NCBI RefSeq assembly: GCF_040546815.1
Contig: NZ_JBEPOO010000001.1
Span: 1,178,001-1,242,000 of the forward strand
Origin: Devosia sp. 2618
GTDB lineage: Bacteria > Pseudomonadota > Alphaproteobacteria > Rhizobiales > Devosiaceae
Direction of reading: 5' to 3'
Length of the DNA: 64,000 bases
In this document: in pieces, positions 26,268-36,469 of the stretch
Numbering within the stretch: position 1 is the stretch's first letter
Layout of the letters: the number at the start of each line of letters is the position of its first letter
Notes under the pieces: model-generated
Seen by the model: only the letters and a program-made list of their open reading frames with translations
Databases searched by the model: none
Told to the model about the DNA's origin: nothing
Made by a program: the position numbers and the translations under genes

Positions 26268-26350
26268 GGTTTGTTGCGTTAGGGAAATAGATGCCTATGC
26301 TCCCGAAGCGCTCCGAGCGCACCTGGCATTGAAGCCATAGGGAGCGATAC

Positions 26351-27687
<1,337 letters not shown>

Positions 27688-27691
<4 letters not shown>

Positions 27692-28257
27692 GGTTGATAC
27701 TGCTCGGGCCGCCAGGTGCGGGGAAGGGGACCCAGGCCAAGATTCTAGTCGAAGCCTTCGGTATCCCTCAACTGTCCACTGGTGACATTCTGCGCTCTGC
27801 CATTGCGGCAAAGACCCCACTGGGTCTGGAAGCCAAGGCAATCGTGGATCGTGGCGACCTGGTATCTGATGCCATCGTCAACGGAATTGTCTCTGAACGT
27901 CTTGATGCTGAGGATTGCCAGCCTGGCTTTATCCTCGACGGCTTTCCGCGCACCATTGCGCAGGCCGAGGCACTGGACCAGATGCTGATCGAAAAGGGCG
28001 TCAAGCTCAACGCGGTCATCGAGATCAAGGCAAATGCCGACGAGCTGGTGCGCCGGGTTATCCAGCGCGCCAAGGAATCGGGCGGCGCTCGCGCCGATGA
28101 CAATGAGGAAGTGCTGCGCAAGCGCCTCGGCGTCTACCAGGAGCAAACCGCTCCACTGGTCGCTTACTATTCCGAAGAGGGCCTGCTGAAGGCCGTCGAC
28201 GGAATGGATCCAGTCGATCAGGTGACTGCGGCCATCAAGGCAGCAATCGCACACTGA
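27688..28257 (+). CDS. adk: Adenylate kinase, short-LID form
   Basis: Adk interconverts ATP, AMP and ADP. The P-loop GPPGAGKGTQ is at residues 7-16, the AMP-binding STGDILRSA near 30-38 and LDGFPRTIAQ near 82-91. At 189 residues it is shorter than the E. coli enzyme because the LID region (after RRVIQRAKESGGARADDN) lacks the long insertion, a form common in alphaproteobacteria. Its ATG overlaps the secY stop, so the two are coupled. Confidence 0.97.
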
Positions 28258-28277
28258 TTACGGATTGGGTTTCGCAG

Positions 28278-28306
28278 TTGACTCTGCGGCGCCGAATCCT
28301 TAAAGA
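28278..28306 (+). promoter_or_regulatory. Candidate promoter of the rpsM-rpsK-rpoA-rplQ operon
   Basis: TTGACT (28278-28283), a 17-base spacer and TAAAGA (28301-28306) lie 125 bases before rpsM and just after adk. The same spacing and similar hexamers are found before rpsL. Confidence 0.45.
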
Positions 28307-28431
28307 ACCGCGTCAGTCTCATGGATTATTGGGCTGGATTCGGTTTTCCACAAAGGTGGGGTCGAATTCCGGTCCCTTGTTGTTTTAGGGCGCCAGCCGT
28401 GATGGTTCGCGCTGAATGAAGGAGAGCAGAC

Positions 28432-28800
28432 GTGGCTCGTATTGCTGGCGTCAATATCCCGACGAACAAGCGCGTAATCATCGCGCTTCAGTACATCCAC
28501 GGGATCGGCGAAAAGTTCGCCAAGGATATCACTGAAAAGGTCGGTATTCCGGCCGAGCGTCGGGTCAACGAGCTGACCGACGCGGAAGTCATCCAGATCC
28601 GTGAAGCTATCGACCGCGATTACATCGTGGAAGGTGATCTTCGTCGTAACGTAGCGATGAACATCAAGCGTCTTATGGACCTGGGCAACTACCGTGGTCT
28701 GCGTCATCGTCGTGGCCTTCCGGTCCGCGGTCAGCGCACCCACACCAACGCCCGTACCCGTAAGGGGCCCGCTAAGCCAATCGCTGGCAAGAAGAAGTAA
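28432..28800 (+). CDS. rpsM: 30S ribosomal protein S13
   Basis: S13 connects the 30S head to L5 and tRNA. The 122-residue product starts at GTG 28432 (read as Met, [15 protein letters not shown]), preceded by AAGGAGAG. The C-terminal [20 protein letters not shown] is typical. There is no rpmJ just upstream. A hairpin starts at its stop codon. Confidence 0.98.
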   Translation: MARIAGVNIPTNKRVIIALQYIHGIGEKFAKDITEKVGIPAERRVNELTDAEVIQIREAIDRDYIVEGDLRRNVAMNIKRLMDLGNYRGLRHRRGLPVRGQRTHTNARTRKGPAKPIAGKKK

Positions 28801-28822
28801 GAACCCGTTCTTTCGGGTTCTT
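28799..28822 (+). promoter_or_regulatory. rpsM-rpsK intercistronic hairpin
   Basis: A 9-bp stem (AAGAACCCG at 28799-28807 with CGGGTTCTT at 28814-28822) with loop TTCTTT begins in the rpsM stop codon. No T-run follows, so partial pausing or RNA processing is more likely than termination. Confidence 0.5.
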
Positions 28823-28881
28823 CGATGTAGCTGCCGGGGCACTCTGCTAACGGCAGCGCTGATATCGTTTAGAGGAATTAC

Positions 28882-29274
28882 ATGGCTAAGACTGAAACGG
28901 CGCGCGTTAAGCGCAAGGAACGCAAGAACATCACTTCGGGCGTTGCCCACGTGAACGCTTCGTTCAACAACACCATGATCACCATTGCTGACATGCAGGG
29001 CAACACCATCTCGTGGTCCTCGTCGGGTGTCATGGGCTTCAAGGGCTCGCGTAAGTCGACCCCATATGCGGCTCAGGTCGCTGCTGAAGATGCTGCCAAG
29101 AAGGCGCAGGAACACGGCATGAAGACCCTTGAGGTCGAAGTTCGTGGCCCAGGTTCGGGTCGTGAATCTGCTCTCCGCGCTCTGCAGGCTGCTGGCTTCA
29201 ACGTCACTTCGATCCGTGACGTGACCTCGATCCCGCACAATGGCTGCCGCCCACGCAAGCGGCGCCGCGTCTAA
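28882..29274 (+). CDS. rpsK: 30S ribosomal protein S11
   Basis: S11 shapes the platform near the mRNA exit. The 130-residue product starts [20 protein letters not shown] and contains [18 protein letters not shown] and the C-terminal [16 protein letters not shown]. It is followed directly by a stable hairpin and then rpoA; rpsD is absent here, as usual in alphaproteobacteria. Confidence 0.98.
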   Translation: MAKTETARVKRKERKNITSGVAHVNASFNNTMITIADMQGNTISWSSSGVMGFKGSRKSTPYAAQVAAEDAAKKAQEHGMKTLEVEVRGPGSGRESALRALQAAGFNVTSIRDVTSIPHNGCRPRKRRRV

Positions 29275-29291
29275 TCTAGACCGATTGAAGA

Positions 29292-29326
29292 GCTCCCGGC
29301 CGATTGAATGGGCCGGGAGTCTTATT
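29292..29326 (+). terminator. rpsK-rpoA hairpin, possible attenuator
   Basis: A 9-bp perfect stem (CTCCCGGCC at 29293-29301 with GGCCGGGAG at 29311-29319), extendable by a wobble pair, is followed by TCTTATT. The T content is weak, so it would terminate only partially and could set the ratio of ribosomal proteins to RpoA. Confidence 0.5.
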
Positions 29327-29380
29327 GCGTTTGCGGCGGAGCGGCTCGGGCTGGGGCCGCAATTTTGAAAGGACATAACC

Positions 29381-30400
29381 GTGACGATCCAGAGGAACTG
29401 GCAAGAACTGATCAAGCCGACCAAGCTGGAGATTGTTTCGGGCAGCGACAACGCGCGCGTGGCCTCGGTAGTTGCCGAGCCGCTTGAGCGCGGTTACGGG
29501 CTTACCCTTGGTAATGCTCTTCGTCGCGTGCTGCTGTCGTCGCTTCAGGGCGCGGCAGTTACCGCAATCCAGATTGACGGCATCCTGCATGAATTCTCGT
29601 CGCTTCCGGGCGTGCGGGAAGACATCACCGACCTCGTCCTCAACGTGAAAGAAATCGCGTTGAAGATGGGTGGCGAAGGTCCGAAGCGTCTGGCCCTCTC
29701 CAAGCAGGGCCCAGGTGCCGTTACTGCCGGCGACATCAAGGTCACCGGTGACATCGAAGTGCTGAACCCCGAGCTGGTGATCTGCCATCTCGACGACGGC
29801 GCCGAGATCAACATCGAATTCACCGTCGACACCGGCAAGGGTTACGTTCCTGCCGACAAGAACCGCCCCGAAGACGCGCCAATCGGTTTCATTCCGGTTG
29901 ACTCCCTGTTTTCGCCAGTTCGTCGCGTTAGCTACAAGGTCGATGCTACCCGTGCAGGTGAAAGCCTGGACAAGGACAAGCTGACCCTGCAGGTCGAGAC
30001 CAACGGCGCGCTGTCGCCTGAAGATGCCGTGGCGTTCGCTGCGCGTATTCTGCAGGATCAGCTGTCGGTGTTCGTGAACTTCGAAGAGCCCAGCAAGGAA
30101 AAGGCACAGGATGCCGTTCCAGAACTGGCCTTCAACCCGGCTCTGCTCAAGAAGGTCGACGAGCTCGAACTTTCCGTGCGCTCGGCCAACTGCCTCAAGA
30201 ACGACAATATCGTCTACATCGGCGACCTTATCCAGAAGACGGAAGCCGAGATGCTGCGGACCCCGAACTTCGGCCGCAAGTCGCTCAATGAAATCAAGGA
30301 AGTCCTGGCACAAATGGGGCTTCATCTCGGGATGGACGTGGCCAATTGGCCGCCCGAGAACATCGATGACCTCGCAAAGCGCTACGAAGATCACTACTGA
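29381..30400 (+). CDS. rpoA: DNA-directed RNA polymerase subunit alpha
   Basis: The alpha dimer scaffolds RNA polymerase assembly and contacts upstream DNA and activators. The 339-residue product starts at GTG 29381 ([16 protein letters not shown]), with GAAAGGA upstream. The N-terminal domain includes [16 protein letters not shown]; the C-terminal domain starts near residue 255 and shows [13 protein letters not shown] and [16 protein letters not shown]. It lies between rpsK and rplQ in the alpha operon. Confidence 0.98.
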   Translation: MTIQRNWQELIKPTKLEIVSGSDNARVASVVAEPLERGYGLTLGNALRRVLLSSLQGAAVTAIQIDGILHEFSSLPGVREDITDLVLNVKEIALKMGGEGPKRLALSKQGPGAVTAGDIKVTGDIEVLNPELVICHLDDGAEINIEFTVDTGKGYVPADKNRPEDAPIGFIPVDSLFSPVRRVSYKVDATRAGESLDKDKLTLQVETNGALSPEDAVAFAARILQDQLSVFVNFEEPSKEKAQDAVPELAFNPALLKKVDELELSVRSANCLKNDNIVYIGDLIQKTEAEMLRTPNFGRKSLNEIKEVLAQMGLHLGMDVANWPPENIDDLAKRYEDHY

Positions 30401-30431
30401 TCCCGCGCTGCCAAGCTTTTAGGAGACTCCC

Positions 30432-30857
30432 ATGCGCCACGGTAATTCCGGCCGCAAGCTCAACCGAACCGCCAGCCACCGTAAGGCTATGTTCGCCAAT
30501 ATGTCCGCCGCGCTGATCAAGCACGAGCAGATTGTTACCACGCTTCCAAAGGCGAAGGACCTGCGTCCGATCGTCGAGAAGCTGATCACCCTCGGCAAGC
30601 GCGGCGACCTGCATGCTCGTCGCCAGGCAATCGCTCAGATGCGCGATGAAGGCCAGGTGCAGAAGCTGTTTGCCGTTCTCGGCCCACGCTACAAGGAACG
30701 CCAGGGCGGTTACATCCGCATTATGAAGGCTGGTTTCCGCTATGGCGACAACGCGCCTATGGCTGTGATCGAATTCGTCGATCGCGACGTCAATGCAAAG
30801 GGCCTCGATAGCGGTCCAGTGCAGGTTCGTGAGGACGACGAGTACGAAGCAGCGTAA
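30432..30857 (+). CDS. rplQ: 50S ribosomal protein L17
   Basis: L17 lies close to the tunnel exit. The 141-residue product starts [20 protein letters not shown] and has the conserved [20 protein letters not shown]. After about residue 118 a short acidic extension ends the protein (REDDEYEAA). A strong terminator follows. Confidence 0.98.
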   Translation: MRHGNSGRKLNRTASHRKAMFANMSAALIKHEQIVTTLPKAKDLRPIVEKLITLGKRGDLHARRQAIAQMRDEGQVQKLFAVLGPRYKERQGGYIRIMKAGFRYGDNAPMAVIEFVDRDVNAKGLDSGPVQVREDDEYEAA

Positions 30858-30884
30858 GCTTCAAACTCTTCGACCAATAATTTT

Positions 30885-30919
30885 GGGCAGCTGCGTTCAC
30901 CGCAGCTGCCCTTTTCTTT
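30885..30919 (+). terminator. Rho-independent terminator after rplQ
   Basis: An 11-bp perfect stem (GGGCAGCTGCG at 30885-30895 with its complement at 30901-30911) with loop TTCAC is followed by TTTTCTTT. It closes the alpha operon and the ribosomal locus. Confidence 0.93.
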
Positions 30920-31026
30920 GCGCGTAATTTGGCTGGGGTGAGTGACTCTTGTTTAACGCTGGTGGCTGGTTGTTAGTCACTGGTCGGCCTCGTTAAGCGA
31001 CTTCGAAAAGTCCTCGCCCTATATCT

Positions 31027-31578
31027 GTGACGGCGTGCGGGGACAGGGTTTTGATCTATCTTTGGTACAATCGGGATGAGCCGTTGTTGTCAGGGCACCA
31101 GGTCACCTTGATTGCAGCATTCATCGCCTTCCTGATCGCTGGGTACTTTTTGCACAGTGGGCTGGAGAAGAGCCGCTGGCCGGTTGCGACGGCGCAGGTG
31201 CTGTCTGTCGACATACGTTGCGAGATGACCAGTACCGGATATTCCCGTCGTGCCAGCTCGAGGTCGGTGTTTGTGGGTTGTGATCAGGTCGCTCAGTTCA
31301 GGCGCGATAATGCTGACCGCAGGTGGACCATGCGCCGGATTTACCAGGGTGATGTGCGGGTCACGCGGGCGGGGCAATCGGTAACGATTTCGTTGCCCTT
31401 GTCCGAGAGCGATATCGGCTCGGTGCCAAAGGTAGGCATGACGTTTGAGATGATCCAGAACCCGGCCTCCAGCAGCGAGGTGTCATTTACTGACCGAGAC
31501 CTCACAGAGGTACTTGTGGGTATGTTCGTCGGTGGATTTGGGGTGTTCATGTTGCTGCTGGCGTTCTTCTGGTTCTGA
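31027..31578 (+). CDS. Membrane protein, DUF3592-like
   Basis: This protein of about 183 residues has two membrane segments, one near residues 26-44 and one at the C-terminus (about 163-182), with a soluble middle beginning SRWPVATAQVLSVDIR. That arrangement and the W-P-x-A-x-A-x-V pattern resemble the poorly studied DUF3592 membrane proteins. The start is uncertain: GTG 31027 gives the longest frame but lacks a clear Shine-Dalgarno sequence; TTG 31051 is an alternative. No function can be assigned. Confidence 0.6.
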   Translation: MTACGDRVLIYLWYNRDEPLLSGHQVTLIAAFIAFLIAGYFLHSGLEKSRWPVATAQVLSVDIRCEMTSTGYSRRASSRSVFVGCDQVAQFRRDNADRRWTMRRIYQGDVRVTRAGQSVTISLPLSESDIGSVPKVGMTFEMIQNPASSSEVSFTDRDLTEVLVGMFVGGFGVFMLLLAFFWF

Positions 31579-31636
31579 TAGACAACTCGCCTGCGCTGGG
31601 CTTCATTCTGGTGCAAATCACTCTTGGATTCTTCCG

Positions 31637-32674
31637 ATGCAGTCAGGTCTTGTTCTGGTCACCGGCGCAAATGGCTTTGTCGGTAAGTGGACCGTTCTGG
31701 AGTTGCTGCGGGCCGGTTTCAGCGTGCGGGGCACCGTGCGTTCGGAGAGCCGTGCCGAGGCCGTTCGAGCCGCGGTCAGGGCGCATGTGGGGGAGGAGGC
31801 TCTATCCCGGCTGACCTTCATCCGGCTCGACCTGATGCGCGACGACCGTTGGGCCGAGGCCATGGCGGGGATCGACGCCATCGTTCATGTTGCTGCGCAT
31901 CTCGTGGACGAAGAACCCAAGGACATGCAGGTCGTCGTTGGTCCGGCTCTCGAGGGCACTGAGCGGGTTTTGCGCTTCGCTGTGACATCAGGTGTAAAGC
32001 GGATCGTCATGACCTCCTCTGTCGCCACAGTGGGCTATGGGCATGGTCTGGTGGCCGGTCGGCAGACCTACGCCGAGAATGACTTCACTGATCTCGATGG
32101 TATGTATTTCAGCTGGGCCTATTGCATCGGAAAGACCATGGCCGAGCAGACCGCTTGGGCCTATGCGCGCAATGAGGATCTGGCGCTGACGACGATCCAT
32201 CCAGGCGCGATCCTCGGTCCAGCACTGGACGCCGATGTCAGCACATCGCTGCAGATGGTTTCGGGGGTGCTGGATGGCTCAGCACCAGTAATGCCCAGCA
32301 ACGGGTTTTCTGTGGTCGATGTGCGCGATGTGGCCGCGATGCATGTCGCGGCGCTGCAGCAGCCGGAAACTGTCGGCCAGCGCTATCTGGCGGCCTCGGA
32401 CTATATCCCATTCCCCCAGGTAGGCCGGATATTGGCCGAGGCCTATCCCGAGCGAAACATCACCCAGAAGACATTGCCTGACTGGATCATCAAGCTGCTC
32501 GCGCGCTTCGGCGGTCCTATGCGGCAGATCATCAACGATATCGGCAATGAAAAGCACTATTCGCGCGACAAGGGCGAGGCGTTGTTGGGGCGTCGCTTCA
32601 TATCCGGCAAGGATGCCGTTCTGGCCACTGCAGCGAGTCTGATCCGGCTAGGGCTGTTGAAGCCGAAGGTCTAG
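31637..32674 (+). CDS. NAD(P)-dependent epimerase/dehydratase family reductase
   Basis: The 345-residue product is an extended short-chain dehydrogenase. The Rossmann cofactor motif TGANGFVGKW is at about residues 9-18, the catalytic Tyr-Lys pair is in YCIGKTMAEQ (about 163-172), and HPGAILGPAL follows. It most resembles the dihydroflavonol-4-reductase/aldehyde reductase group, which reduce aldehydes or ketones; the substrate is unknown. I chose ATG 31637 because the cofactor motif follows within ten residues. It converges on the next gene, overlapping it by 4 bases. Confidence 0.88.
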   Translation: MQSGLVLVTGANGFVGKWTVLELLRAGFSVRGTVRSESRAEAVRAAVRAHVGEEALSRLTFIRLDLMRDDRWAEAMAGIDAIVHVAAHLVDEEPKDMQVVVGPALEGTERVLRFAVTSGVKRIVMTSSVATVGYGHGLVAGRQTYAENDFTDLDGMYFSWAYCIGKTMAEQTAWAYARNEDLALTTIHPGAILGPALDADVSTSLQMVSGVLDGSAPVMPSNGFSVVDVRDVAAMHVAALQQPETVGQRYLAASDYIPFPQVGRILAEAYPERNITQKTLPDWIIKLLARFGGPMRQIINDIGNEKHYSRDKGEALLGRRFISGKDAVLATAASLIRLGLLKPKV

Positions 32675-33213
32675 TCCTGCCGCGTCAGTCCCCACGCCTC
32701 ATAGAGCCCTTCTAGTTCGCTCTGGTTGTGGCAAAAGACATGCGGCACGCCTCTGCTGCGGGCGAAGTTTCTGATGCCTTCCGCGCGGTCGCGTGTTTTC
32801 CAGAGCCAGCCGAGCATGTGGAGGCGGATCGAGTCCTGATTGCCCTCCAGCCCGCCCGCGCGTCGTCGCTGAACTACCGAGCGCAACAGATAGCGTCGCA
32901 GCCGCACGGCAAGGCTTTCATCGAGCACGATCATGCCGGTGACGCGTTCCAGACGTGGAGCCATGACCTTGGAATAGCTTCCGTCCATGATCCACGCGTC
33001 GGTCGCGACGGCGGCGTCATGCAGCTCCTTGAACGCCTCGTCGCTGCGTTCTTCCCAATTGGTATTGGGCAGATGGCGAAATTGATCGAGATGGACGACG
33101 GGGATGCCAGTGCGCCGACCAATGGCTTCCGCCAGTGTGGATTTGCCGGAGTTGGTGAGGCCAAGCACCATGATGCGTTCGCCGAGATCGGCGAGAGGCG
33201 GGATAGTGTGCAT
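32671..33213 (-). CDS. Small P-loop kinase-like protein
   Basis: The 180-residue product has a Walker A motif GLTNSGKST (about 18-26) followed by an adenylate kinase-like fold with VVHLDQFRHLPNTNW, as in the AAA_17/DNA topology modulation FlaR-related group. An Arg-rich lid region (RLRRYLLRSVVQRRR) fits nucleotide phosphoryl transfer. The substrate is unknown. The start at ATG 33213 is family-like. The tail overlaps the reductase gene on the other strand by 4 bases. Confidence 0.75.
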   Translation of the reverse strand: MHTIPPLADLGERIMVLGLTNSGKSTLAEAIGRRTGIPVVHLDQFRHLPNTNWEERSDEAFKELHDAAVATDAWIMDGSYSKVMAPRLERVTGMIVLDESLAVRLRRYLLRSVVQRRRAGGLEGNQDSIRLHMLGWLWKTRDRAEGIRNFARSRGVPHVFCHNQSELEGLYEAWGLTRQD

Positions 33214-33265
33214 TTCAGTTCCGATATGGTTTTGAGGATCGGGGTGGAAAAGCGGTAGGGTCAGA

Positions 33266-33290
33266 CGAAAATCCCCGCCGGAGCGGGGAT
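33266..33290 (-). terminator. Terminator of the ornithine decarboxylase gene
   Basis: Read on the minus strand, a perfect 8-bp stem (ATCCCCGC with GCGGGGAT, loop of four bases) is followed directly by TTTTC. It lies 22 bases after the decarboxylase stop codon. Confidence 0.8.
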
Positions 33291-33312
33291 CGTTGTTTGG
33301 TAGAAAACCGAG

Positions 33313-34494
33313 TTATTCCGGCTGCTGGTCCTTGCCGGTGTAGACTTCATCGACCCAGAACTGGTCGCGGCGGTCGAAGCCGTTGAACGGGGTCAGCGAG
33401 GCCTGGGTGTATGCACCCATCAGGCCGAACTCGATCCAGTCGTCTTCATCGATATCGGCCGGCAGGGTGAACACCTGTGGCAGCACGTCATAGCTGTCGC
33501 AGGTTGGGCCCCAGATGGTGAATTCGGAGAACTCGGCATCATTGTCATGCACGCGTGGGCCGCGCCAGACGCGGACCGGCGGGGTGAAGTGCATGAACTT
33601 GACTTCCATCAGGCTGCCATAGGCGCCGTCATTAACATAGACCGACTGGCCGCCGCGCTGATGCTTTACGCGCAGCAGGAGCGAGGTCGAGGACGTGACG
33701 AGCGCACGGCCTGGCTCGATGATGAGTTCTGGCTTGCGCTTCTCGCCGAAGTGGTCGTTCACAGCGGTCGAGATGGTCTCGAAATAATAGTCCATCGGCG
33801 GCGCTTCGCTGGTCGGGTAGGGGGCTGGATAGCCGCCGCCGATATTGAGGCGCTTCAGTTCGATGCCGGCTTCATCGACGATGCGGGCTGCCGCAGCGAT
33901 ATGGCGCTCATAGGCATAAGCGTCTTCGCACTGGCTGCCGACGTGGAAGCAGAGGCTTGGTGTGTAGCCCATCCGCTCGACAGCGTTGACGATTTCAGCC
34001 GCGCCCTGTTCCATGACGCCGAACTTGATGCCGAAGTCATAGGACTTGAGCGCCTTGCCGGCCTTGAAACGGGTGGTTACTTCCACGTCGCGCGATGGCG
34101 ACACGACAGCGGCCAGCTGGTCGAGCTGCTGGGGATGGTCGATGGTGAAGGAGCGAACGCCGAACTCTTCGTAAGCACGGGCGATTTCGCGCTTGTTCTT
34201 GATCGGGTTGTTGTAGTGCATGACGGCACCCGGTGCGTAATCACGCACAAGTTCCATTTCGGTATTGGAGGCCACGTCGAACGCCTTGAGGCCTTCCTTG
34301 TGCAGCTGAGCGATGATGTGGGGCGATGGGTTGCACTTGACCGCGTAGGTCAGCAGCCCGTCAAAGCCCTTCTTGAACACCTTTGTGGCCTTATGCAGCT
34401 CGCGTTCGGAGAACAGGAAAGCCGGAAAATCCGGCGATTCCGCCGCAATCAGGGCAGAGGTGTTCGGGTAAACGTGCTTCGGCTCGGTGGTCAT
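33313..34494 (-). CDS. Ornithine/lysine decarboxylase, PLP-dependent (fold III)
   Basis: This 393-residue enzyme matches the eukaryotic-type ornithine decarboxylase group found in alphaproteobacteria, which makes putrescine (some members also act on lysine). The PLP-binding Lys is Lys53 in YAVKCNPSP; the phosphate-binding GGGYP is near residue 225; the catalytic Cys from the partner subunit is near residue 332 in GPTCDSYD. I chose ATG 34494 because residues read upstream are not family-like. It has a promoter about 45 bases upstream and a terminator after the stop, so it forms a single-gene unit. Confidence 0.92.
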   Translation of the reverse strand: MTTEPKHVYPNTSALIAAESPDFPAFLFSERELHKATKVFKKGFDGLLTYAVKCNPSPHIIAQLHKEGLKAFDVASNTEMELVRDYAPGAVMHYNNPIKNKREIARAYEEFGVRSFTIDHPQQLDQLAAVVSPSRDVEVTTRFKAGKALKSYDFGIKFGVMEQGAAEIVNAVERMGYTPSLCFHVGSQCEDAYAYERHIAAAARIVDEAGIELKRLNIGGGYPAPYPTSEAPPMDYYFETISTAVNDHFGEKRKPELIIEPGRALVTSSTSLLLRVKHQRGGQSVYVNDGAYGSLMEVKFMHFTPPVRVWRGPRVHDNDAEFSEFTIWGPTCDSYDVLPQVFTLPADIDEDDWIEFGLMGAYTQASLTPFNGFDRRDQFWVDEVYTGKDQQPE

Positions 34495-34540
34495 CGACGA
34501 CTGGCCTTTCGGGGCTGGGAAAGCGTGAAAACGAGCGCTG

Positions 34541-34569
34541 CATATAGGGCCGTGTGACCCCTGGCGCAA
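34541..34569 (-). promoter_or_regulatory. Candidate promoter of the ornithine decarboxylase gene
   Basis: Read on the minus strand, TTGCGC (34569-34564), a 17-base spacer and TATATG (34546-34541) form a fair sigma-70 promoter. The implied leader is only about 40 bases, too short for a large riboswitch. Confidence 0.5.
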
Positions 34570-34694
34570 ATGATTATTTGGCCTGCAAATACGACGGGGG
34601 CGTGACGCCTTTATCGTGACAGATTCCGGGCGTTTTGGTGGGGTTGGTCGTGGGCCCCGCAGTAGGTCTAACGCAGATGCCGGAGGTTGGTTCG

Positions 34695-36167
34695 ATGTCG
34701 ACACGCTCGCTGATCATTGCTGCCGCGGTCATTGCTACTCTGGCTATTGGCGGCACGCTGGCTTTTGCGCCGTTCAACGGGCCCAGTATCGCTCAGGTCG
34801 CAGCGCCCGCACCAGCAGCTGCACCGGACACAACCCGACAGGTGCCGACCAGCGAACAGCAAACCAAACTGAGCTTTGCGCCGGTGGTGAAAGCCGTGGC
34901 ACCATCGGTGGTCAATGTCTACGCCACGCGCATCGAAGCGCAGTCCACGTCGCCCTTCGCCAATGATCCGTTCTTCCAGCGCTTTTTTGGGCAGGGGCAG
35001 TTTCAGTCGAGGCCGCGCGAATCCCAGTCGCTAGGGTCCGGCGTCATCACCGAGGCGAGCGGGGTTATCCTCACCAATCGCCACGTCATCGATGGCGCCA
35101 CCGATGTTCGCATCGCCCTGTCGGACGGGCGCGAGTTTCCCGTCGATATCGTGCTTGAGGACGAGCAGACCGATCTCGCCGTGCTTCGGGTTCGCGATCC
35201 GGGCAAGGTGACGTTTCCGGCGATCACTTTCGCCGATTCCGATAGCCTTGAAGTGGGCGACCTCGTCTTGGCCATCGGTAATCCGTTTGGTGTCGGCCAA
35301 ACCGTCACCAGTGGCATCGTGTCCGCATTGGCGCGGACCGGCGTAGAAAGCTCCAATTACGAGTTTTTCATCCAGACCGATGCGGCGATCAATCCAGGCA
35401 ATTCGGGCGGCGCGCTCGTCGATCTCGACGGACACCTTGTTGGCATCAATACCGCGATCTATTCGCAGACCGGTGGATCGGTCGGCATCGGCTTTGCCAT
35501 CCCGGCCAATATGGCCCGCCTGGTGGCAGATGCCGGCGTCACCGGCACGGCGATCATCCGTCCATGGTTCGGCGCCAAGATGCAGCCGGTAACGTCCGAC
35601 ATTGCCGCAGGCCTCGGGATGGATGCGCCGCATGGTGCGCTGATCACCGAGACAGCGCCAAACGGTCCGGCCGCTCGCGCGGGCTTTGCCGCTGGCGACG
35701 TGATCCTCTCGGTCGATGGGATTGCGGTCGATGATCCAAGCTCGTTCAATTTCCGCCTCGCCACCAAGCCTGTGGGGCAGGTAACCCAGCTCGTCCGTCT
35801 GCGCAGCGGGGCGTCTGAGACGGTCAATTTCACCGTTGAAGCTGCCCCTGTGCCCGCCGACGACGCGATCGCCACGATTTCCGGCAATTCAGCATTCGCC
35901 GGGACCAGCGTGCGCCAGATCGATCCAGCGCTCGCTGAGGCCAAGGGGCTGTCCTACGACGCCAAGGGCGTCATCGTCACCGATGTGGCACAGGGCTCGC
36001 CGGCAGCCCAGATGGGCCTCCGGGTGGACGACGTCATCATGTCGCTCAACAACACGGCGATGGATACGGCCAAGGTCTTTTCCGCTACCGCGTCGACCCG
36101 CACGCGCACATGGCAGGTCGTGCTGCAGCGCGGCGGACAGGTTATTCGCAGCATTGTCGGTGGATAG
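34695..36167 (+). CDS. DegP/HtrA-like periplasmic serine protease
   Basis: The 490-residue product starts with a membrane anchor or signal peptide (about 4-25), followed by a trypsin-like domain with the full triad: His130 in TNRHVID, Asp160 in EQTDLAVL and Ser237 in NPGNSGGAL. Two PDZ domains follow (about 280-375 and 395-485). Such proteins degrade or refold misfolded envelope proteins. The start at ATG 34695 has GGAGG 8 bases upstream. It diverges from the decarboxylase gene and precedes a small membrane protein and rarA. Confidence 0.92.
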   Translation: MSTRSLIIAAAVIATLAIGGTLAFAPFNGPSIAQVAAPAPAAAPDTTRQVPTSEQQTKLSFAPVVKAVAPSVVNVYATRIEAQSTSPFANDPFFQRFFGQGQFQSRPRESQSLGSGVITEASGVILTNRHVIDGATDVRIALSDGREFPVDIVLEDEQTDLAVLRVRDPGKVTFPAITFADSDSLEVGDLVLAIGNPFGVGQTVTSGIVSALARTGVESSNYEFFIQTDAAINPGNSGGALVDLDGHLVGINTAIYSQTGGSVGIGFAIPANMARLVADAGVTGTAIIRPWFGAKMQPVTSDIAAGLGMDAPHGALITETAPNGPAARAGFAAGDVILSVDGIAVDDPSSFNFRLATKPVGQVTQLVRLRSGASETVNFTVEAAPVPADDAIATISGNSAFAGTSVRQIDPALAEAKGLSYDAKGVIVTDVAQGSPAAQMGLRVDDVIMSLNNTAMDTAKVFSATASTRTRTWQVVLQRGGQVIRSIVGG

Positions 36168-36217
36168 CGGCGCGGGGCAGAGCTGGAAGGCCGGCGTGAA
36201 TGGGATAAGGTCCGGCT

Positions 36218-36448
36218 ATGGGGATGGTCATCTACATTTTTTGCGCCGTTTTTGTGCTGATGGCGGCGGCATGGGCCATCTACGTACTGCCGACGCCCGG
36301 GCCGCTTTCGGCATGGGAACTGTCGGGGGCGATCTATCCGGCCATGCTGATGTTTGCAGGCGTGCTCGGCGTGCTGCTATCCTTCTGGCTGACTGCCAAA
36401 GTCACGCTGCTGGGTTTTCGTGTCGTTCGCCGCTGGAGACGGCGATAG
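36218..36448 (+). CDS. Small membrane protein of unknown function
   Basis: The 76-residue product has two hydrophobic segments (about 3-24 and 38-62) with a short loop LPTPGPLSAWELSG and a basic C-terminus (RRWRRR), which predicts the C-terminus in the cytoplasm. It lies between the protease gene and rarA in the same direction with short gaps. I do not recognise a family. Confidence 0.6.
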   Translation: MGMVIYIFCAVFVLMAAAWAIYVLPTPGPLSAWELSGAIYPAMLMFAGVLGVLLSFWLTAKVTLLGFRVVRRWRRR

Positions 36449-36469
36449 CAATCGGCTAGAACTCGCTCC

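Noticed and set aside
34495..34694. A speF-type riboswitch before the ornithine decarboxylase gene
   Set aside because: The likely promoter leaves a leader of only about 40 bases and I saw no large structure.
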